From assembly GCA_027023305.1 (NCBI GenBank), contig JALVVR010000048.1, positions 257,633-321,632 of the forward strand: 64,000 nucleotides of DNA, given 5' to 3'. The notes beneath the pieces are model-generated. The model saw nothing but the letters and a program-made list of their open reading frames with translations. It was not told the DNA's origin and did no database searches. This stretch comes from Campylobacterales bacterium. GTDB lineage: Bacteria; Campylobacterota; Campylobacteria; Campylobacterales; QNZT01. The first letter of the stretch is position 1; every line of letters starts with the position of its first letter. Of this stretch, positions 28,408 through 37,879 are shown piece after piece. A program made the position numbers and the translations under genes.

Positions 28408-28875
28408 ATGAAAAAAATTATATTATTTATACTTATAAGTTTATCCCTACAAGCTAGTAGCTATGATATAAAATACAAAGGTATCACATTAGGTAAGATA
28501 GAAACTCTAAGTACACTTTCTCAAAACTATTTAAAAGCAAAAGTCTCAAACCCTATAGTAAAGATGCTACTAGGCAAAGATTTTTATGTCTTTTATGATA
28601 CAAACAAGCCAAATATAAAAGATGCAAAATATAGAACTGATAAAAAGAAGATACTATTTGCACTAAAAACTGCAATAGATATTCGTCCGACAAATCAAAA
28701 TTTTATTATTGATAATAAAAGAAATGACACTTTAAAGTGTCATGATAATAGTTGTACATTTGATTATTTTTCAAGTGGAAAACATAATGCTCATGGTATA
28801 ATAGAGTTTGATAAGGATGGCAAGTTTTATAAGCTTACTGAGACGAAATCAACTCTAGTTATAGAAAGGAATTAA
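28408..28875 (+). CDS. Hypothetical secreted protein
   Basis: 155 residues. Signal peptide MKKIILFILISLSLQA. The mature part is rich in beta strands (YDIKYKGITLGKIETL) and holds one Cys pair, CHDNSC (about 112-117). The KYKGITLGKI start is reminiscent of DUF3108-type periplasmic proteins, but I would not assign it. AAGGATATGTC precedes the ATG. It is followed 1 nt later by a 64-residue gene. Confidence 0.65.
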   Translation: MKKIILFILISLSLQASSYDIKYKGITLGKIETLSTLSQNYLKAKVSNPIVKMLLGKDFYVFYDTNKPNIKDAKYRTDKKKILFALKTAIDIRPTNQNFIIDNKRNDTLKCHDNSCTFDYFSSGKHNAHGIIEFDKDGKFYKLTETKSTLVIERN

Positions 28876-28876
28876 T

Positions 28877-29071
28877 ATGAAGAAAAAATTAGAAGAGTTA
28901 AAACAAAAAGTGAAAAATCATAAAGATTTAGAAGAGAGTGAAAAAACAAATACTATAAAAAAGATAGATGAGTGGCTTTTAGAGGATAAAGCAGAGGGTA
29001 CTTTTGCAAATGAACTTATGCAGATATCTAAGAAGATAACTCCCATACTAGAAGAAATAGGCTTAATTTAG
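28877..29071 (+). CDS. Small helical protein
   Basis: 64 residues, charged and almost wholly helical (MKKKLEELKQKVKNHKDLEE, then KKIDEWLLEDKA). A DUF4404-like fold is possible but not shown. AAAGGAATTAAT gives a good Shine-Dalgarno, and the gene follows the secreted protein at 1 nt. Its stop codon lies inside the shared convergent terminator. Confidence 0.6.
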   Translation: MKKKLEELKQKVKNHKDLEESEKTNTIKKIDEWLLEDKAEGTFANELMQISKKITPILEEIGLI

Positions 29072-29081
29072 CCTATTTCTT
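29052..29081. terminator. Bidirectional terminator overlapping two stop codons
   Basis: AAGAAATAGGCT (29052-29063) pairs with AGCCTATTTCTT (29070-29081), a perfect 12-bp stem with a 6-nt loop. The stops of the 64-residue gene (plus) and the cyclophilin gene (minus) both lie within it. Confidence 0.8.
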
Positions 29082-29594
29082 AATCTCTATACTTTTTATA
29101 ACTTGATTTTCTAAAGGTTTATCCATAGCTCCTGTTTTTGTAGTGCTTATTTTTAAAACAGTATCGAAACCATTTATAACACTTCCAAAGATTGTATATC
29201 CACCATTTAGCCAAGGAGTTGGAGCTACTGTTATGAAAAACTGACTTCCATTTGTATTTGAACCTTTGTTTGCCATAGCTAATATACCTGATTTGTCAAA
29301 AGTAACATTTGGAGCATATTCATTTTTAAATTCTTTTCCATAGATACTTTTTCCACCCATTCCTGTTCCGGTTGGATCTCCACCTTGAATCATGAAACCT
29401 TTTATAACTCTATGAAAGATAGTTCCTTTGTAGTATCCTTTTTGTGAAAGAGCAATAAAGTTTTTGACTGCAAGGGGTGCAATTTTTGGATATAATTCTA
29501 ATGTTATATCTCCTTTATTTGTATGTATAATAGCTTGTGGATTTGAAGCAAAAAGAGAGATTGCTAATGCAACTAAAAATAACAATTTTTTCAT
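29073..29594 (-). CDS. Periplasmic cyclophilin-type peptidyl-prolyl isomerase
   Basis: 173 residues from the ATG at 29594 (AAAGGAAAAAC before it). A longer in-frame start at 29636 would put 14 residues before the signal peptide and is not preferred. Signal peptide MKKLLFLVALAISLFA. Cyclophilin core: FHRVIKGFMIQGGDPTGTG, SQFFITVAPTPWLNGGYTIFG. It catalyses proline isomerisation in the periplasm (PpiA-type). Confidence 0.93.
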   Translation of the reverse strand: MKKLLFLVALAISLFASNPQAIIHTNKGDITLELYPKIAPLAVKNFIALSQKGYYKGTIFHRVIKGFMIQGGDPTGTGMGGKSIYGKEFKNEYAPNVTFDKSGILAMANKGSNTNGSQFFITVAPTPWLNGGYTIFGSVINGFDTVLKISTTKTGAMDKPLENQVIKSIEIKK

Positions 29595-29644
29595 GTTTTT
29601 CCTTTTAAATTTTCTTTGCATGATAGCAAAATACAATAACTTTC

Positions 29645-29653
29645 TGCTATAAT
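29645..29653 (+). promoter_or_regulatory. Extended -10 promoter for the PhnA-like gene
   Basis: TGCTATAAT, an extended -10 (TGn plus TATAAT), 26 nt before the ATG. Confidence 0.6.
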
Positions 29654-29678
29654 CCTAAAAATTTAATAAAGGAAAACA

Positions 29679-30020
29679 ATGGAAAACTTACCAAACTGTC
29701 CGAAATGTGGTTATGAATATACCTATGAAGATGGCTCTATGATTATCTGTCCTGATTGTGGATATGAGTGGAATCCAAATGAAGTACAAGAGGAAGTAGC
29801 ACTTGTAGTAAAAGATGCTAATGGCAATATCTTACAAGATGGTGATTCTGTAACTGTAATTAAAGATTTAAAAGTTAAAGGAAGTTCATCAGGTATCAAA
29901 GTTGGTACTAAGATAAAAGGTATCAGACTAGTTGAGGGTGATGATGGACATAATATTGACTGTAAAGTTACAGGTGTTGGATCTATAAAACTAAAACAAG
30001 AGTTTGTTAAAAAGTCATAA
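29679..30020 (+). CDS. PhnA/YjdM family zinc-ribbon protein
   Basis: 113 residues. An N-terminal zinc ribbon with two CPxCG knuckles, CPKCGYEY (8-15) and CPDCGYEW, then the PhnA domain ([29 protein letters not shown]). The family is widespread and was once linked to phosphonate use, but its function is not established. It is a monocistronic gene with its own promoter and terminator. Confidence 0.92.
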   Translation: MENLPNCPKCGYEYTYEDGSMIICPDCGYEWNPNEVQEEVALVVKDANGNILQDGDSVTVIKDLKVKGSSSGIKVGTKIKGIRLVEGDDGHNIDCKVTGVGSIKLKQEFVKKS

Positions 30021-30023
30021 AAG

Positions 30024-30049
30024 AGTAGGTGCGAATTTTCGCACCTACT
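30024..30049. terminator. Bidirectional terminator between PhnA-like gene and response regulator
   Basis: AGTAGGTGCGA (30024-30034) pairs with TCGCACCTACT (30039-30049): 11 bp, GC-rich, 4-nt ATTT loop. It serves two convergent genes. Confidence 0.8.
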
Positions 30050-30705
30050 TATGAAATCAAATCAGCTCTTTTAAATCTATAAACTTTATTTTTTATTTTT
30101 TCTAAAATCCCTGCACTTATCAACTGTTTAAACATATTTACAACTGTTGGTTTACTAACATCTAGTGCTTCCATGATATCTTGATATGAACCATAAAAGA
30201 TTTTTTCTTCATCTAAGTTACTGATGATAAATTGTAGTATTTCTATCTTTTTACCTCCAACTAGTGCTGAAAGAGACTCAACTACATGAGCACATCCCTC
30301 TATTTGCTTTTTTTGTATGATAGGTAGCATTACATTATAGATAGTATTTATCAAATCTTTTATATTTATAGGTTTTACTATGTATCCATCTACTTTTAAG
30401 TTGATAGCATCTAGTAAATACTCTGTATCAGTATGAGCAGTTGTGATAATACAAGGTATATCTATTTGCATATCTTGTTTTATAGCTTTTATCATTTCTA
30501 TACCATTCATTTTAGGCATATTTATATCAGCTACTATTATGTCAAACTTTTTTTCTTTTAAAAGCTCAATCGCTTCTTCTCCATTATTTGCTACGGAAAC
30601 ATTTTTTACAAAGTCATCTAAGATTAACTTTGTTTGTCCTAACACATCCTTATCATCTTCAACATATAAAAGTTCTATATCTTTTAAGCTATTTAAATCC
30701 ATCAT
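30049..30705 (-). CDS. Response regulator with C-terminal winged-helix domain
   Basis: 218 residues. Receiver domain about 8-125 with the acidic pair in VEDDKD, phospho-acceptor D60 (IIVADINMPKMNG), a Thr in IITTAHT and Lys in GYIVKPIN. The C-terminal part (about 150-215) is winged-helix-like (YGSYQDIMEALDVSKPTVVNMFKQLISAGILEKI), unlike OmpR or NarL types. AGGAGTGT precedes the ATG. The gene for the neighbouring histidine kinase is upstream on the same strand, 234 nt away; pairing is inferred. Confidence 0.88.
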   Translation of the reverse strand: MMDLNSLKDIELLYVEDDKDVLGQTKLILDDFVKNVSVANNGEEAIELLKEKKFDIIVADINMPKMNGIEMIKAIKQDMQIDIPCIITTAHTDTEYLLDAINLKVDGYIVKPINIKDLINTIYNVMLPIIQKKQIEGCAHVVESLSALVGGKKIEILQFIISNLDEEKIFYGSYQDIMEALDVSKPTVVNMFKQLISAGILEKIKNKVYRFKRADLIS

Positions 30706-30747
30706 ACACTCCTGATTTGTTTCTTTATTTTGAAACTATATCTAAAA

Positions 30748-30768
30748 TTTAATAAAACTTTAATAAAA
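30748..30768. repeat. 11-bp-spaced direct repeat upstream of the response regulator
   Basis: TTTAATAAAA at 30748-30757 and again at 30759-30768, one base apart. It lies 43-63 nt upstream of the ATG, a possible regulator site. AT-richness makes chance plausible. Confidence 0.35.
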
Positions 30769-30915
30769 GTAGAACAAAATATGCAATTTTTTTATGAATT
30801 TGTTTAAAATATTTTACTAAAAGCCTATTTTATGGGAAAAATATAACTTTTTTTAAGTAAATAATTTTTAAAAAAATTATATTTTTTTAAGGAAAGTTTG
30901 AGAATTTATTGAATT

Positions 30916-30946
30916 TTAAGCTTAATCTTAAGCTTAATCTCAAGCT
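30916..30946. repeat. Short tandem repeat TTAAGCTTAATC, about 2.6 copies
   Basis: Copies at 30916-30927 and 30928-30939, with a partial one at 30940-30946 (one mismatch) that runs into the histidine kinase stop codon. Each copy contains the palindrome TTAAGCTTAA. It could act as a 3' structure or be replication slippage. The rest of the 30706-30939 gap is very AT-rich and holds no gene that I can support. Confidence 0.6.
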
Positions 30947-32022
30947 ATAGATAGTTTTCCATCTATCTTTTTTACATTTGTTTGAAAGATTGGAAGTAAG
31001 ATTTCAAATTTTGCACATTTATATGAGTTATGGTCAAAGTTTAACTCTATATTTGTCGCATTCATTTCACCTTTCATCTGTTTTTGGATTATCTGCCTAC
31101 TCATAAAAAGTCCAATACCTGTTCCTACTGATTGATGCTTAGTTGTAAAGTATGGATCAAATATCTTCTCCATAATTTCTTCTTTTATACCTCCAGCATT
31201 ATCTATAAAGTTGATTTGCTGTATGTCATTTTTTCTTTTAACATCAATAAGAACTTTTTTATCATATTTTCCTTTTATTTTGTTAAATTGGTCAACAGAG
31301 TTGTTTAAAAGATTTAGTATAACTTGTGTAAACTCGTTTTTGTATCCAAAGATATTTATATCCTCTTTGCAATTTAGTGTTATTTCTATGTCCTTCTCTT
31401 GTGCAAATTTTAGTGTTTCATTTATAGTATCTTTTAAGTTAAAGTACTCTTTTGATTTGTTAGGATTAAAGAAATTTCTAAAATCATCTATTGTTTTACT
31501 CATAGTGTTTGAGATTCTTATACCCTCATTAACTTGTTTTTCTATAAACTCATCACTCAACTGTCCTCTCATGTTTTTTATGCCAAAACTTTGGATGATA
31601 ATACTAAGTGAGTTAAGTGGTTGTCTCCACTGGTGAGCTATATTCCCTACCATCTCACCCATAGAAGCTAATCTTGAGTGTTGATACATGATTTTATCTT
31701 TTTGTCTGTTTTGCTCAACTTCTAGTTTTACTTTATCTTCTAACTCTTTGTTTAGTTTTCTAAGTTCTCTAGTTTTTTCATTTACACTTTCATTTAAGTC
31801 ATAAATCAACTTTTTGAAACTTTGGATTATATTATAGCCCATCAATATAACTATAGTTGATGCCACTATATCCATAGCTAGATGAATATATTTATATTTT
31901 TTCGTATCAACTTCATCAAAAAAAGCATCAAAACCGATAAGAAGTATAAACCCAAAAACTATCAAGTATGTAAACAAAGCTACTTTTTTAGTTAAGGATA
32001 TATCTTTTAAAATATTTTTCAT
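30940..32022 (-). CDS. Sensor histidine kinase
   Basis: 360 residues. Two TM helices (about 14-33 and 48-68) with a loop of only about 15 residues, so sensing may be in or near the membrane. A coiled coil (75-110) leads to the H-box IAHQWRQPLN (H130), typical of Campylobacterota kinases. Then N-box NLLNNSVDQ, G1 IDNAGGI, F-box FDPYFTTK and G2 GTGIGLFMS. It probably phosphorylates the receiver encoded just downstream. A minus-strand TATAAT at 32112-32117 is a possible -10. Confidence 0.92.
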   Translation of the reverse strand: MKNILKDISLTKKVALFTYLIVFGFILLIGFDAFFDEVDTKKYKYIHLAMDIVASTIVILMGYNIIQSFKKLIYDLNESVNEKTRELRKLNKELEDKVKLEVEQNRQKDKIMYQHSRLASMGEMVGNIAHQWRQPLNSLSIIIQSFGIKNMRGQLSDEFIEKQVNEGIRISNTMSKTIDDFRNFFNPNKSKEYFNLKDTINETLKFAQEKDIEITLNCKEDINIFGYKNEFTQVILNLLNNSVDQFNKIKGKYDKKVLIDVKRKNDIQQINFIDNAGGIKEEIMEKIFDPYFTTKHQSVGTGIGLFMSRQIIQKQMKGEMNATNIELNFDHNSYKCAKFEILLPIFQTNVKKIDGKLSIA

Positions 32023-32136
32023 GTATTTACATTTTCCTAATTTTTCTTTTTCCTAACAGGTATATCGTCAAAAAAGCAGAGTGATTAACTAAAAATTAAT
32101 ATAAAAATTACATTATAAAGTATATTGAAGTGATTA

Positions 32137-33210
32137 TTATTTTGAGTAAGCTAACTTAACACTTTTTATGTCTCTTCCAAGATTTAAAAGCAACATATCA
32201 GCCATAACAACACTTGCCATAGCTTCAGCTACTATACTTCCTCTTATAGCTATACAAGGGTCATGTCTTCCTTTAAGCTCTAAGATTTGCTCCTCACCTT
32301 TGGTATCTATGGTCTTTAAAGGTTTAAAGATAGATGGAGTTGGTTTAAAATAAACTTTCAAATCTATATCATCTCCATTTGTGATGCCACCAAGTATTCC
32401 ACCACTGTTATTTGATAAAAAGCCATCTTTTGAAATCTGGTCATTATTTTGACTACCTCTTAGATTTGCACTGTGAGTTCCTTCTCCTATTTCTATAGCT
32501 TTTGTACCATTTATACTCATCATGGCATCAGCTAAGATTGAGTCCATTTTATAGTATATTGGTTCTCCAAGTCCTATGGGAGAGTTTTTTATCTTAACAG
32601 AAACTATACCACCTATTGAGTCATGAGAATCTCTAGCATCAACAACTCTTTGTTTACAAATCTCATCCACATCTTTATCAAGGCAATAAATCTCACTCTT
32701 TTTTGCATACTCATAGTCTAAGTTCTCAACAGTTATGCCATCTATTGCACTAACACCACTCATTACCTCTATATCAAGCTCTTTTAAAATTAGCTTTGCA
32801 ATAGCTCCAGCAGCAACTCTCGATGCAGTTTCTCTAGCACTACTTCGCCCACCACCTCGATAATCTCTTATACCATACTTATGAAAGTATGTAAAATCAG
32901 CATGTCCAGGACGAAACAAATCTTTTATGTTCGAGTAATCTTTACTCTTTTGATTTGTATTAAAGATAACCATAGCGATAGGAGTTCCTGTACTTTGTCC
33001 TTCAAAAACTCCACTTAAAATCTCTACTTTATCATCTTCTTTTCGCTTAGTGGCATACTCTCCACCTGGTTTTCTTCTATCTAATTCTTTTTGAATAAAC
33101 TTTTCATCTATCTTTATACCAGCTGGAACTCCATCTACAACACACCCAATAGCTTTTCCATGAGACTCCCCAAAGGTAGTAAACTTAAATCTCTGTCCAA
33201 AACTATTCAT
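32137..33210 (-). CDS. aroC: Chorismate synthase
   Basis: 357 residues. Signatures [65 protein letters not shown] and [11 protein letters not shown]. It makes chorismate from EPSP using reduced FMN. It overlaps rnc by 8 nt and ends an rnhA-rnc-aroC run. Confidence 0.98.
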   Translation of the reverse strand: MNSFGQRFKFTTFGESHGKAIGCVVDGVPAGIKIDEKFIQKELDRRKPGGEYATKRKEDDKVEILSGVFEGQSTGTPIAMVIFNTNQKSKDYSNIKDLFRPGHADFTYFHKYGIRDYRGGGRSSARETASRVAAGAIAKLILKELDIEVMSGVSAIDGITVENLDYEYAKKSEIYCLDKDVDEICKQRVVDARDSHDSIGGIVSVKIKNSPIGLGEPIYYKMDSILADAMMSINGTKAIEIGEGTHSANLRGSQNNDQISKDGFLSNNSGGILGGITNGDDIDLKVYFKPTPSIFKPLKTIDTKGEEQILELKGRHDPCIAIRGSIVAEAMASVVMADMLLLNLGRDIKSVKLAYSK

Positions 33211-33892
33211 CTCTTTCCTTTAATATAGATATCACTTTTTTGGCTACATCTTGTTGAGCTTCTTTTTTACTTTTTCCCTTTCCACTTCCCCAAACTTTTC
33301 CATCAATACTTAATTCTATCGTAAACTCTTTGTTGTGGTCAGGTCCAGTTGCTTTTATGACTTCATATTTTGGTATAACACCATATCTTGCTTGAGTTAA
33401 CTCTTGTAGGGTTGTTTTATAATCTTTAAAAACAGATTCTAAGTCAATCTTAGGATACTCTTTATCAAAAAGTCTTAAAACTATACTTTTTACCTCATCA
33501 AGTCCACTTTCAAGATATATACATCCCATTATAGCTTCAAAAGCATTTGCTAGAATAGAAGCTTTGTGTCTTCCTTTATTGTTCTCTTCAGCTTGGGAGA
33601 TTTGAATATAAATACCTAAGTTTAAAAGTTTTGCCAACTTTTCAAAACCCTTTTCATTTACAAGTGAAGCTCTTAGTTTTGAGAGATTTCCCTCTGCCGT
33701 TTGTGGAAACTTGTTAAAAAGATACTCTCCAACTACCAAATCAAGTACAGCATCACCTAAAAATTCTAACCTCTCATTGTTGTATGATTTTTTACAACTC
33801 TTGTGTGTCAAAGCTTCTAGCACTAACCCTTTATTTTTAAATTTATATCCTAACACTTCTTCTAGTTTTGAAAAGTTTAAATTATTTCCCAT
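33203..33892 (-). CDS. rnc: Ribonuclease III
   Basis: 229 residues. Catalytic domain with the signature [17 protein letters not shown] (Glu and Asp metal ligands), [14 protein letters not shown], and a C-terminal dsRNA-binding domain (about 157-225, [14 protein letters not shown] ... [17 protein letters not shown]). It processes rRNA precursors and other dsRNA. It overlaps rnhA by 11 nt and aroC by 8 nt. Confidence 0.97.
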   Translation of the reverse strand: MGNNLNFSKLEEVLGYKFKNKGLVLEALTHKSCKKSYNNERLEFLGDAVLDLVVGEYLFNKFPQTAEGNLSKLRASLVNEKGFEKLAKLLNLGIYIQISQAEENNKGRHKASILANAFEAIMGCIYLESGLDEVKSIVLRLFDKEYPKIDLESVFKDYKTTLQELTQARYGVIPKYEVIKATGPDHNKEFTIELSIDGKVWGSGKGKSKKEAQQDVAKKVISILKERDE

Positions 33893-34310
33893 CTTTTAGC
33901 CTTGTTGCTTCTTCTCTTGCTATTGTATCACAAAGTTCATTTTCTTTATGCCCTGCATGACCTTTTACCCAATTTGCTTTTAGTTTATGAGGTGCTGAAA
34001 CCTCTAAAAACTCTTTCCAAAGCTCAGGGTTCTTCACACCTTTAAAATTTTTCTTGATCCAGTTTTTAAGCCACTCATTTATAGCTTTTACAACATAATT
34101 ACTATCACTAGTTATCTCTACCTCACAGGGTTCTTTTAAAGCTTTAAGCCCTTCTATAACAGCTTTAAGTTCCATTTGGTTATTTGTTACATTTGCATCA
34201 GCTCCACTAACTATTTTTTGATGTTCTCCAAACTTTAAAACTGCACAATACCCACCAAATCCTGGATTTCCCAGTGATGAACCGTCGCTATACAAATGAA
34301 CCTGTTTCAT
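33882..34310 (-). CDS. rnhA: Ribonuclease HI
   Basis: 142 residues. Acidic active site: D in [13 protein letters not shown] in [10 protein letters not shown] in ITSDSNYVV and D in [11 protein letters not shown]; the handle region [15 protein letters not shown] is present. It removes RNA from RNA-DNA hybrids. It overlaps the LapB-like gene by 23 nt and rnc by 11 nt. Confidence 0.96.
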   Translation of the reverse strand: MKQVHLYSDGSSLGNPGFGGYCAVLKFGEHQKIVSGADANVTNNQMELKAVIEGLKALKEPCEVEITSDSNYVVKAINEWLKNWIKKNFKGVKNPELWKEFLEVSAPHKLKANWVKGHAGHKENELCDTIAREEATRLKDGK

Positions 34311-35328
34311 ACTCTCTTCTTGTTAATGTTGTTTCTACAGATGCTGAGTTTATGTTTTTGCAAACTGGACATCTATAAAAATATAGTGGAAAGACATTTT
34401 TACACTTTTGGCAACTATAAGTAAATGTCAAATCAGCTGAGTTATCTCCCACAGATTGAAGTTTTATAAGAGTATTTAACTCAAAACTGTCACTTTTATC
34501 TGTAAGCTTTAACTTTCCTTTAGCAGTAAATACTTCACTTAAAAGAGTATTGTTTTTTATAAGCTCTTTTGAAAAAAGTTCACTATCACCCTCCCAAATC
34601 AAATCTATAATATTTTTAAAATCAAAGTCTTTTAAAACAGACTCATCAAGTGGTAGGTTATTTACTATGATAAACTCAAACAACTTTCTTTGTACTATCT
34701 TTTTATCAACCCCTAAATTAGTTACTTTTGCAATTTTTTCTTGATTTGACAACTCTTTATCATGAAGTATTGTCAAGATATTAAAATAAAGCTTTTTCTC
34801 ACTCATATCACCATTGATATTTTCCAAAACTTTTAATATCTCTATGGCTTGGTCATACTCCCTCAAACTCTCATGAATAGATACAAGATAAGTTAAAGCT
34901 TCTTCATTTTTTGGATAAATCTTTAAAGTTGTCATAAATATATCTTTTGACTTATACAAAAAACCAGCTTTATAGTAAGTCTTACCAAGCAAAGTTAAAA
35001 TACTTCGCTTTTGTTTTTCATCAAAGATAGTCTTTAAAAGTGTAGAGTAAATCTCAATAGACTTTTCATACTCCCCACTTTTATCATAAGACAAAGCCAT
35101 CAAAACAATAGACTCCGTAGGAAGATTTTGCTTTTGTATCATCTGTTTGTATTCACTAAAAGATGATGACTTTTCAAAAGTTTTCACAAATTTTTCTATA
35201 TCATGTTCATCATCTCTTTTTTTCACAAATCTAGCCCAATAGTTAGATACATAGATAATAGCAACAATTCCAAACAGAATAAGAACACCATATAAAGGGT
35301 CTCTGAAATCTAGTGATAGAAAATCCAC
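34288..35328 (-). CDS. LapB-like TPR protein with N-terminal TM helix and C-terminal zinc-ribbon
   Basis: 346 residues. One TM helix (about 12-33), TPR-like helices (about 50-250, such as SYDKSGEYEKSIEIYSTLL and KAGFLYKSKDIFMTTLKIYP), then a rubredoxin-like metal site: CQKC (about 306-309) and CPVC (about 319-322). This order is that of LapB (YciM), which couples LPS levels to FtsH-driven LpxC turnover. Whether it does so here is inferred from architecture. It is upstream of rnhA-rnc-aroC and divergent from trpF. Confidence 0.72.
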   Translation of the reverse strand: MDFLSLDFRDPLYGVLILFGIVAIIYVSNYWARFVKKRDDEHDIEKFVKTFEKSSSFSEYKQMIQKQNLPTESIVLMALSYDKSGEYEKSIEIYSTLLKTIFDEKQKRSILTLLGKTYYKAGFLYKSKDIFMTTLKIYPKNEEALTYLVSIHESLREYDQAIEILKVLENINGDMSEKKLYFNILTILHDKELSNQEKIAKVTNLGVDKKIVQRKLFEFIIVNNLPLDESVLKDFDFKNIIDLIWEGDSELFSKELIKNNTLLSEVFTAKGKLKLTDKSDSFELNTLIKLQSVGDNSADLTFTYSCQKCKNVFPLYFYRCPVCKNINSASVETTLTRREYETGSFV

Positions 35329-35377
35329 CTTAAACCTTTTTGTTTTATAATGTATAATTTAACATAAAGGAGTTTAC

Positions 35378-35974
35378 ATGAGAGTTAAAATATGTGGAAT
35401 AACAAATTATGAGGATGCAAAAAATGCTATAGATTTTGGTGCTGATGCTTTAGGATTTGTTTTTTATGAAAAATCTCCAAGATTTATAACTCCAGCTGAG
35501 ACTAAAAAAATCATACAAAAGCTACCTCCATTTGTAGAAAAAGTAGGGCTTTTTGTAAATACAAACTCTCACGAAACAAAAGAGATGACAAAACAAAGCC
35601 AAATAACACTTGCACAAATACACTTTGAAGCTGATACTCAGTTCTATCATGACATTGACTTCCCCTATCTCAAAGTAGTAAGAGCTAAAAACAAAGAAGA
35701 TTTACTAAAATATAGTGATGAGTATAGAATAGTAGATGCTTTTGTGGAAAGTTATGGGGGAGAAGGAAAGAGAGTTAAGCTAGATTGGTTTAAAGATATA
35801 GACACTTCAAAAATCATTTTAGCTGGTGGATTAAATGAAAATAATTTAAGCCAAGTGTTAAATAAAGGCTTTTATGGAGTAGATGTAAGTAGTGGAGTGG
35901 AAAAAACTAAAGGTAAAAAAGATACAATCAAGCTTAAAAACTTTATAGAAATGGCAAAAAATGGAAAAATTTGA
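35378..35974 (+). CDS. trpF: Phosphoribosylanthranilate isomerase
   Basis: 198 residues. TIM barrel with N-terminal VKICGITNYEDAKNAIDFGADALGFVFYEKSPR (key Cys and GIT), C-terminal ILAGGLNENNL and VDVSSGVEKTKGKKD (phosphate site). Third step of tryptophan synthesis after anthranilate. It stands apart from other trp genes here. It overlaps the exonuclease gene by 14 nt. Confidence 0.96.
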   Translation: MRVKICGITNYEDAKNAIDFGADALGFVFYEKSPRFITPAETKKIIQKLPPFVEKVGLFVNTNSHETKEMTKQSQITLAQIHFEADTQFYHDIDFPYLKVVRAKNKEDLLKYSDEYRIVDAFVESYGGEGKRVKLDWFKDIDTSKIILAGGLNENNLSQVLNKGFYGVDVSSGVEKTKGKKDTIKLKNFIEMAKNGKI

Positions 35975-36731
35975 TAACTTGATAAAAAAGTTAGAAAAAG
36001 ATGAACTCCCAAAAGATGAGTTTAAAAAGTGTTTAAATAGACTCTCTCAACACTATGATATAGAAGTTGATTGTGAAACTTTAAACTTTTTAGGGCTTCC
36101 TGTGAAGGAAGATGGTGACAAAGTTTATCTTAAGACAAAAAAGCATAACTTTAAAGATGAAACATACTGTATTGTTGATATAGAAACAAATGGAAACTCC
36201 CCTATAAAAAATCAAATCATAGAAATAGGTGCAGTCAAGATAAAAGATGGAGAGATAATAGATAGATTTGAATCATACATATATGCCGATTTCATACCTC
36301 CAGCTATAACAAGACTTACAAATATCACAAAAGAAGACTTAAAAGGTGCTCCCTCACTAAAAAAAGTTTTACAAGACTTTAAACTATTTTTAAAAGATGA
36401 TGTTTTTGTTGCTCACAATGTAAAGTTTGATTATGGATTTATTTCAGATTCTATGAAAGTAGTTGGACTTGAAGAGTTACTAAACAGAAGATTTTGTACA
36501 GTTGACTTATCAAGAAAAACGATAGAAGCCCCAAAACACGGACTTGCATTTTTAAGAGAGTTTTTAAACATAGACATAGGTGAACACCACAGAGCTTATG
36601 CTGATGCAGTAAGTGCTGGAAAAGTTTTAGAAGAGTGCTTGAAAAATCTACCTGAAAGTGTAGTAACAACTGAGGATTTGATAAAATTTTCTAGTGAAAA
36701 TAAAAAAAATAAGAAGAAAAAAAAGAGTTAA
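35961..36731 (+). CDS. DnaQ-like DEDDh 3'-5' exonuclease
   Basis: 256 residues. An N-terminal extension of about 65 residues precedes an exonuclease domain with Exo I IVDIETNG (D and E), Exo II AHNVKFDYGF (D) and Exo III HHRAYADA (H and D). It could be the proofreading epsilon subunit of DNA polymerase III or a related exonuclease. A second copy elsewhere would decide this. The C-terminus is Lys-rich. The gene overlaps trpF and converges on the MFS gene with a 4-nt overlap. Confidence 0.88.
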   Translation: MEKFDNLIKKLEKDELPKDEFKKCLNRLSQHYDIEVDCETLNFLGLPVKEDGDKVYLKTKKHNFKDETYCIVDIETNGNSPIKNQIIEIGAVKIKDGEIIDRFESYIYADFIPPAITRLTNITKEDLKGAPSLKKVLQDFKLFLKDDVFVAHNVKFDYGFISDSMKVVGLEELLNRRFCTVDLSRKTIEAPKHGLAFLREFLNIDIGEHHRAYADAVSAGKVLEECLKNLPESVVTTEDLIKFSSENKKNKKKKKS

Positions 36732-36742
36732 TTTTTTCTTCT
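36712..36742. terminator. A/T hairpin at a convergent gene junction
   Basis: AGAAGAAAAAA (36712-36722) pairs with TTTTTTCTTCT (36732-36742), 9-nt loop. AT-only flanks make it weaker than the other terminators. Confidence 0.4.
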
Positions 36743-37858
36743 AAAAATAAAAAATAAAAATCCAATAATAACTAAAGCTACAAGCGAGATAAGAGTAGCA
36801 ACATCTTGTCCAAAATATTTCCAAATCATACCTGTAAAAACAGCTCCCAAAGCACCACTTATTGCAACACCAGCATAAAATACTCCAAATAGAGTTCCTT
36901 TGTTTTTAGCATTTTTTGAGATATATGCTCTTATAGTATTTACACTAGCAACCAAAAATACTCCTAAAGTTACAAAACCTAATATAATTAAATCAAAATA
37001 TAAAAATCCAATAGAGATTATTCCAAAAATAAATGAGATTAAAAGTACTTTTTTAGCTCCAAGTTTATCTATCTTTAACCCAAAAAAGTAACTTAAAACC
37101 GTTTGAGTAAGATTTAAAACTATAACTAAAAGAGGGATATATGCAAGTGAGTATCCAGCTTCTTTTGCTTTTATCAAAAAAAATGAATCATTAAACATAA
37201 AAAATGTAAATGCAAAAAAGATTAGCAAAATAGGAAGTAGATTTATATCATCTTTCAAAGATAGTTTAGAGGTTTGCTTTTTCTTAGATGGAGTATCTTT
37301 TACAAAAAACATAACTATTATAACTGATATTATTCCAGGTATTAGAGTGAAAGCAAAAAGGTTTGTAAAAACTTCTTTAGAATGTCCAAAATAAAACAAA
37401 ACCATAAAAGCAATAATACTTCCCATAAGTTCACCAGCTATATCCATAGTCTTATGAAAACCAAAAGTTTTACCACTCTTTTTTTTATCTGAATATGCAG
37501 ATATAAGACTATCTTTAGAGGCACTTCTTACAGCTTTTCCAACTCTCTCAAGTCCCCTAAGTCCAGCGATGCTAATCCAAGATGAAGCAAAGTAAAGTAA
37601 GGGTTTAGTAACTGCCGATAAAAGATAGCCACTTACTACAAAAGGCTTCACTATTTGGTACTTATCACTAAAATACCCAAAAACAAATCTAAATCCATAA
37701 GAGACAAAAGTAGCAATTCCTACAACAAATCCAAGTTTGTCAACACCCTCCCCTAGCACATACACTATATATAAAGGCAAAACAGAAGTAACAACAGCTG
37801 ATGCTAAATCAGTAAAAAAACTTACAAATCCTAAAGCTATTATGTTTTTGTTTATCAT
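36728..37858 (-). CDS. MFS transporter
   Basis: 376 residues, about 11-12 TM helices. MFS loop signature in the first half (YGFRFVFGYFSDKYQIVKP, and RGLERVGKAVRSASKDSLIS resembling the RxGKgxR... loop of YfcJ/MdtG-like carriers). Substrate is unknown. It is 21 nt downstream of the ABC permease gene, the last gene of the efflux operon that starts at 41769, so an export role is inferred. Confidence 0.85.
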   Translation of the reverse strand: MINKNIIALGFVSFFTDLASAVVTSVLPLYIVYVLGEGVDKLGFVVGIATFVSYGFRFVFGYFSDKYQIVKPFVVSGYLLSAVTKPLLYFASSWISIAGLRGLERVGKAVRSASKDSLISAYSDKKKSGKTFGFHKTMDIAGELMGSIIAFMVLFYFGHSKEVFTNLFAFTLIPGIISVIIVMFFVKDTPSKKKQTSKLSLKDDINLLPILLIFFAFTFFMFNDSFFLIKAKEAGYSLAYIPLLVIVLNLTQTVLSYFFGLKIDKLGAKKVLLISFIFGIISIGFLYFDLIILGFVTLGVFLVASVNTIRAYISKNAKNKGTLFGVFYAGVAISGALGAVFTGMIWKYFGQDVATLISLVALVIIGFLFFIFRRKN

Positions 37859-37879
37859 GAGATTTCCTTTTTATCATAT

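Noticed and set aside
30916..30946. Tandem TTAAGCTTAATC units as a CRISPR-like array
   Set aside because: Only two full units, no spacers between them and no cas genes nearby.
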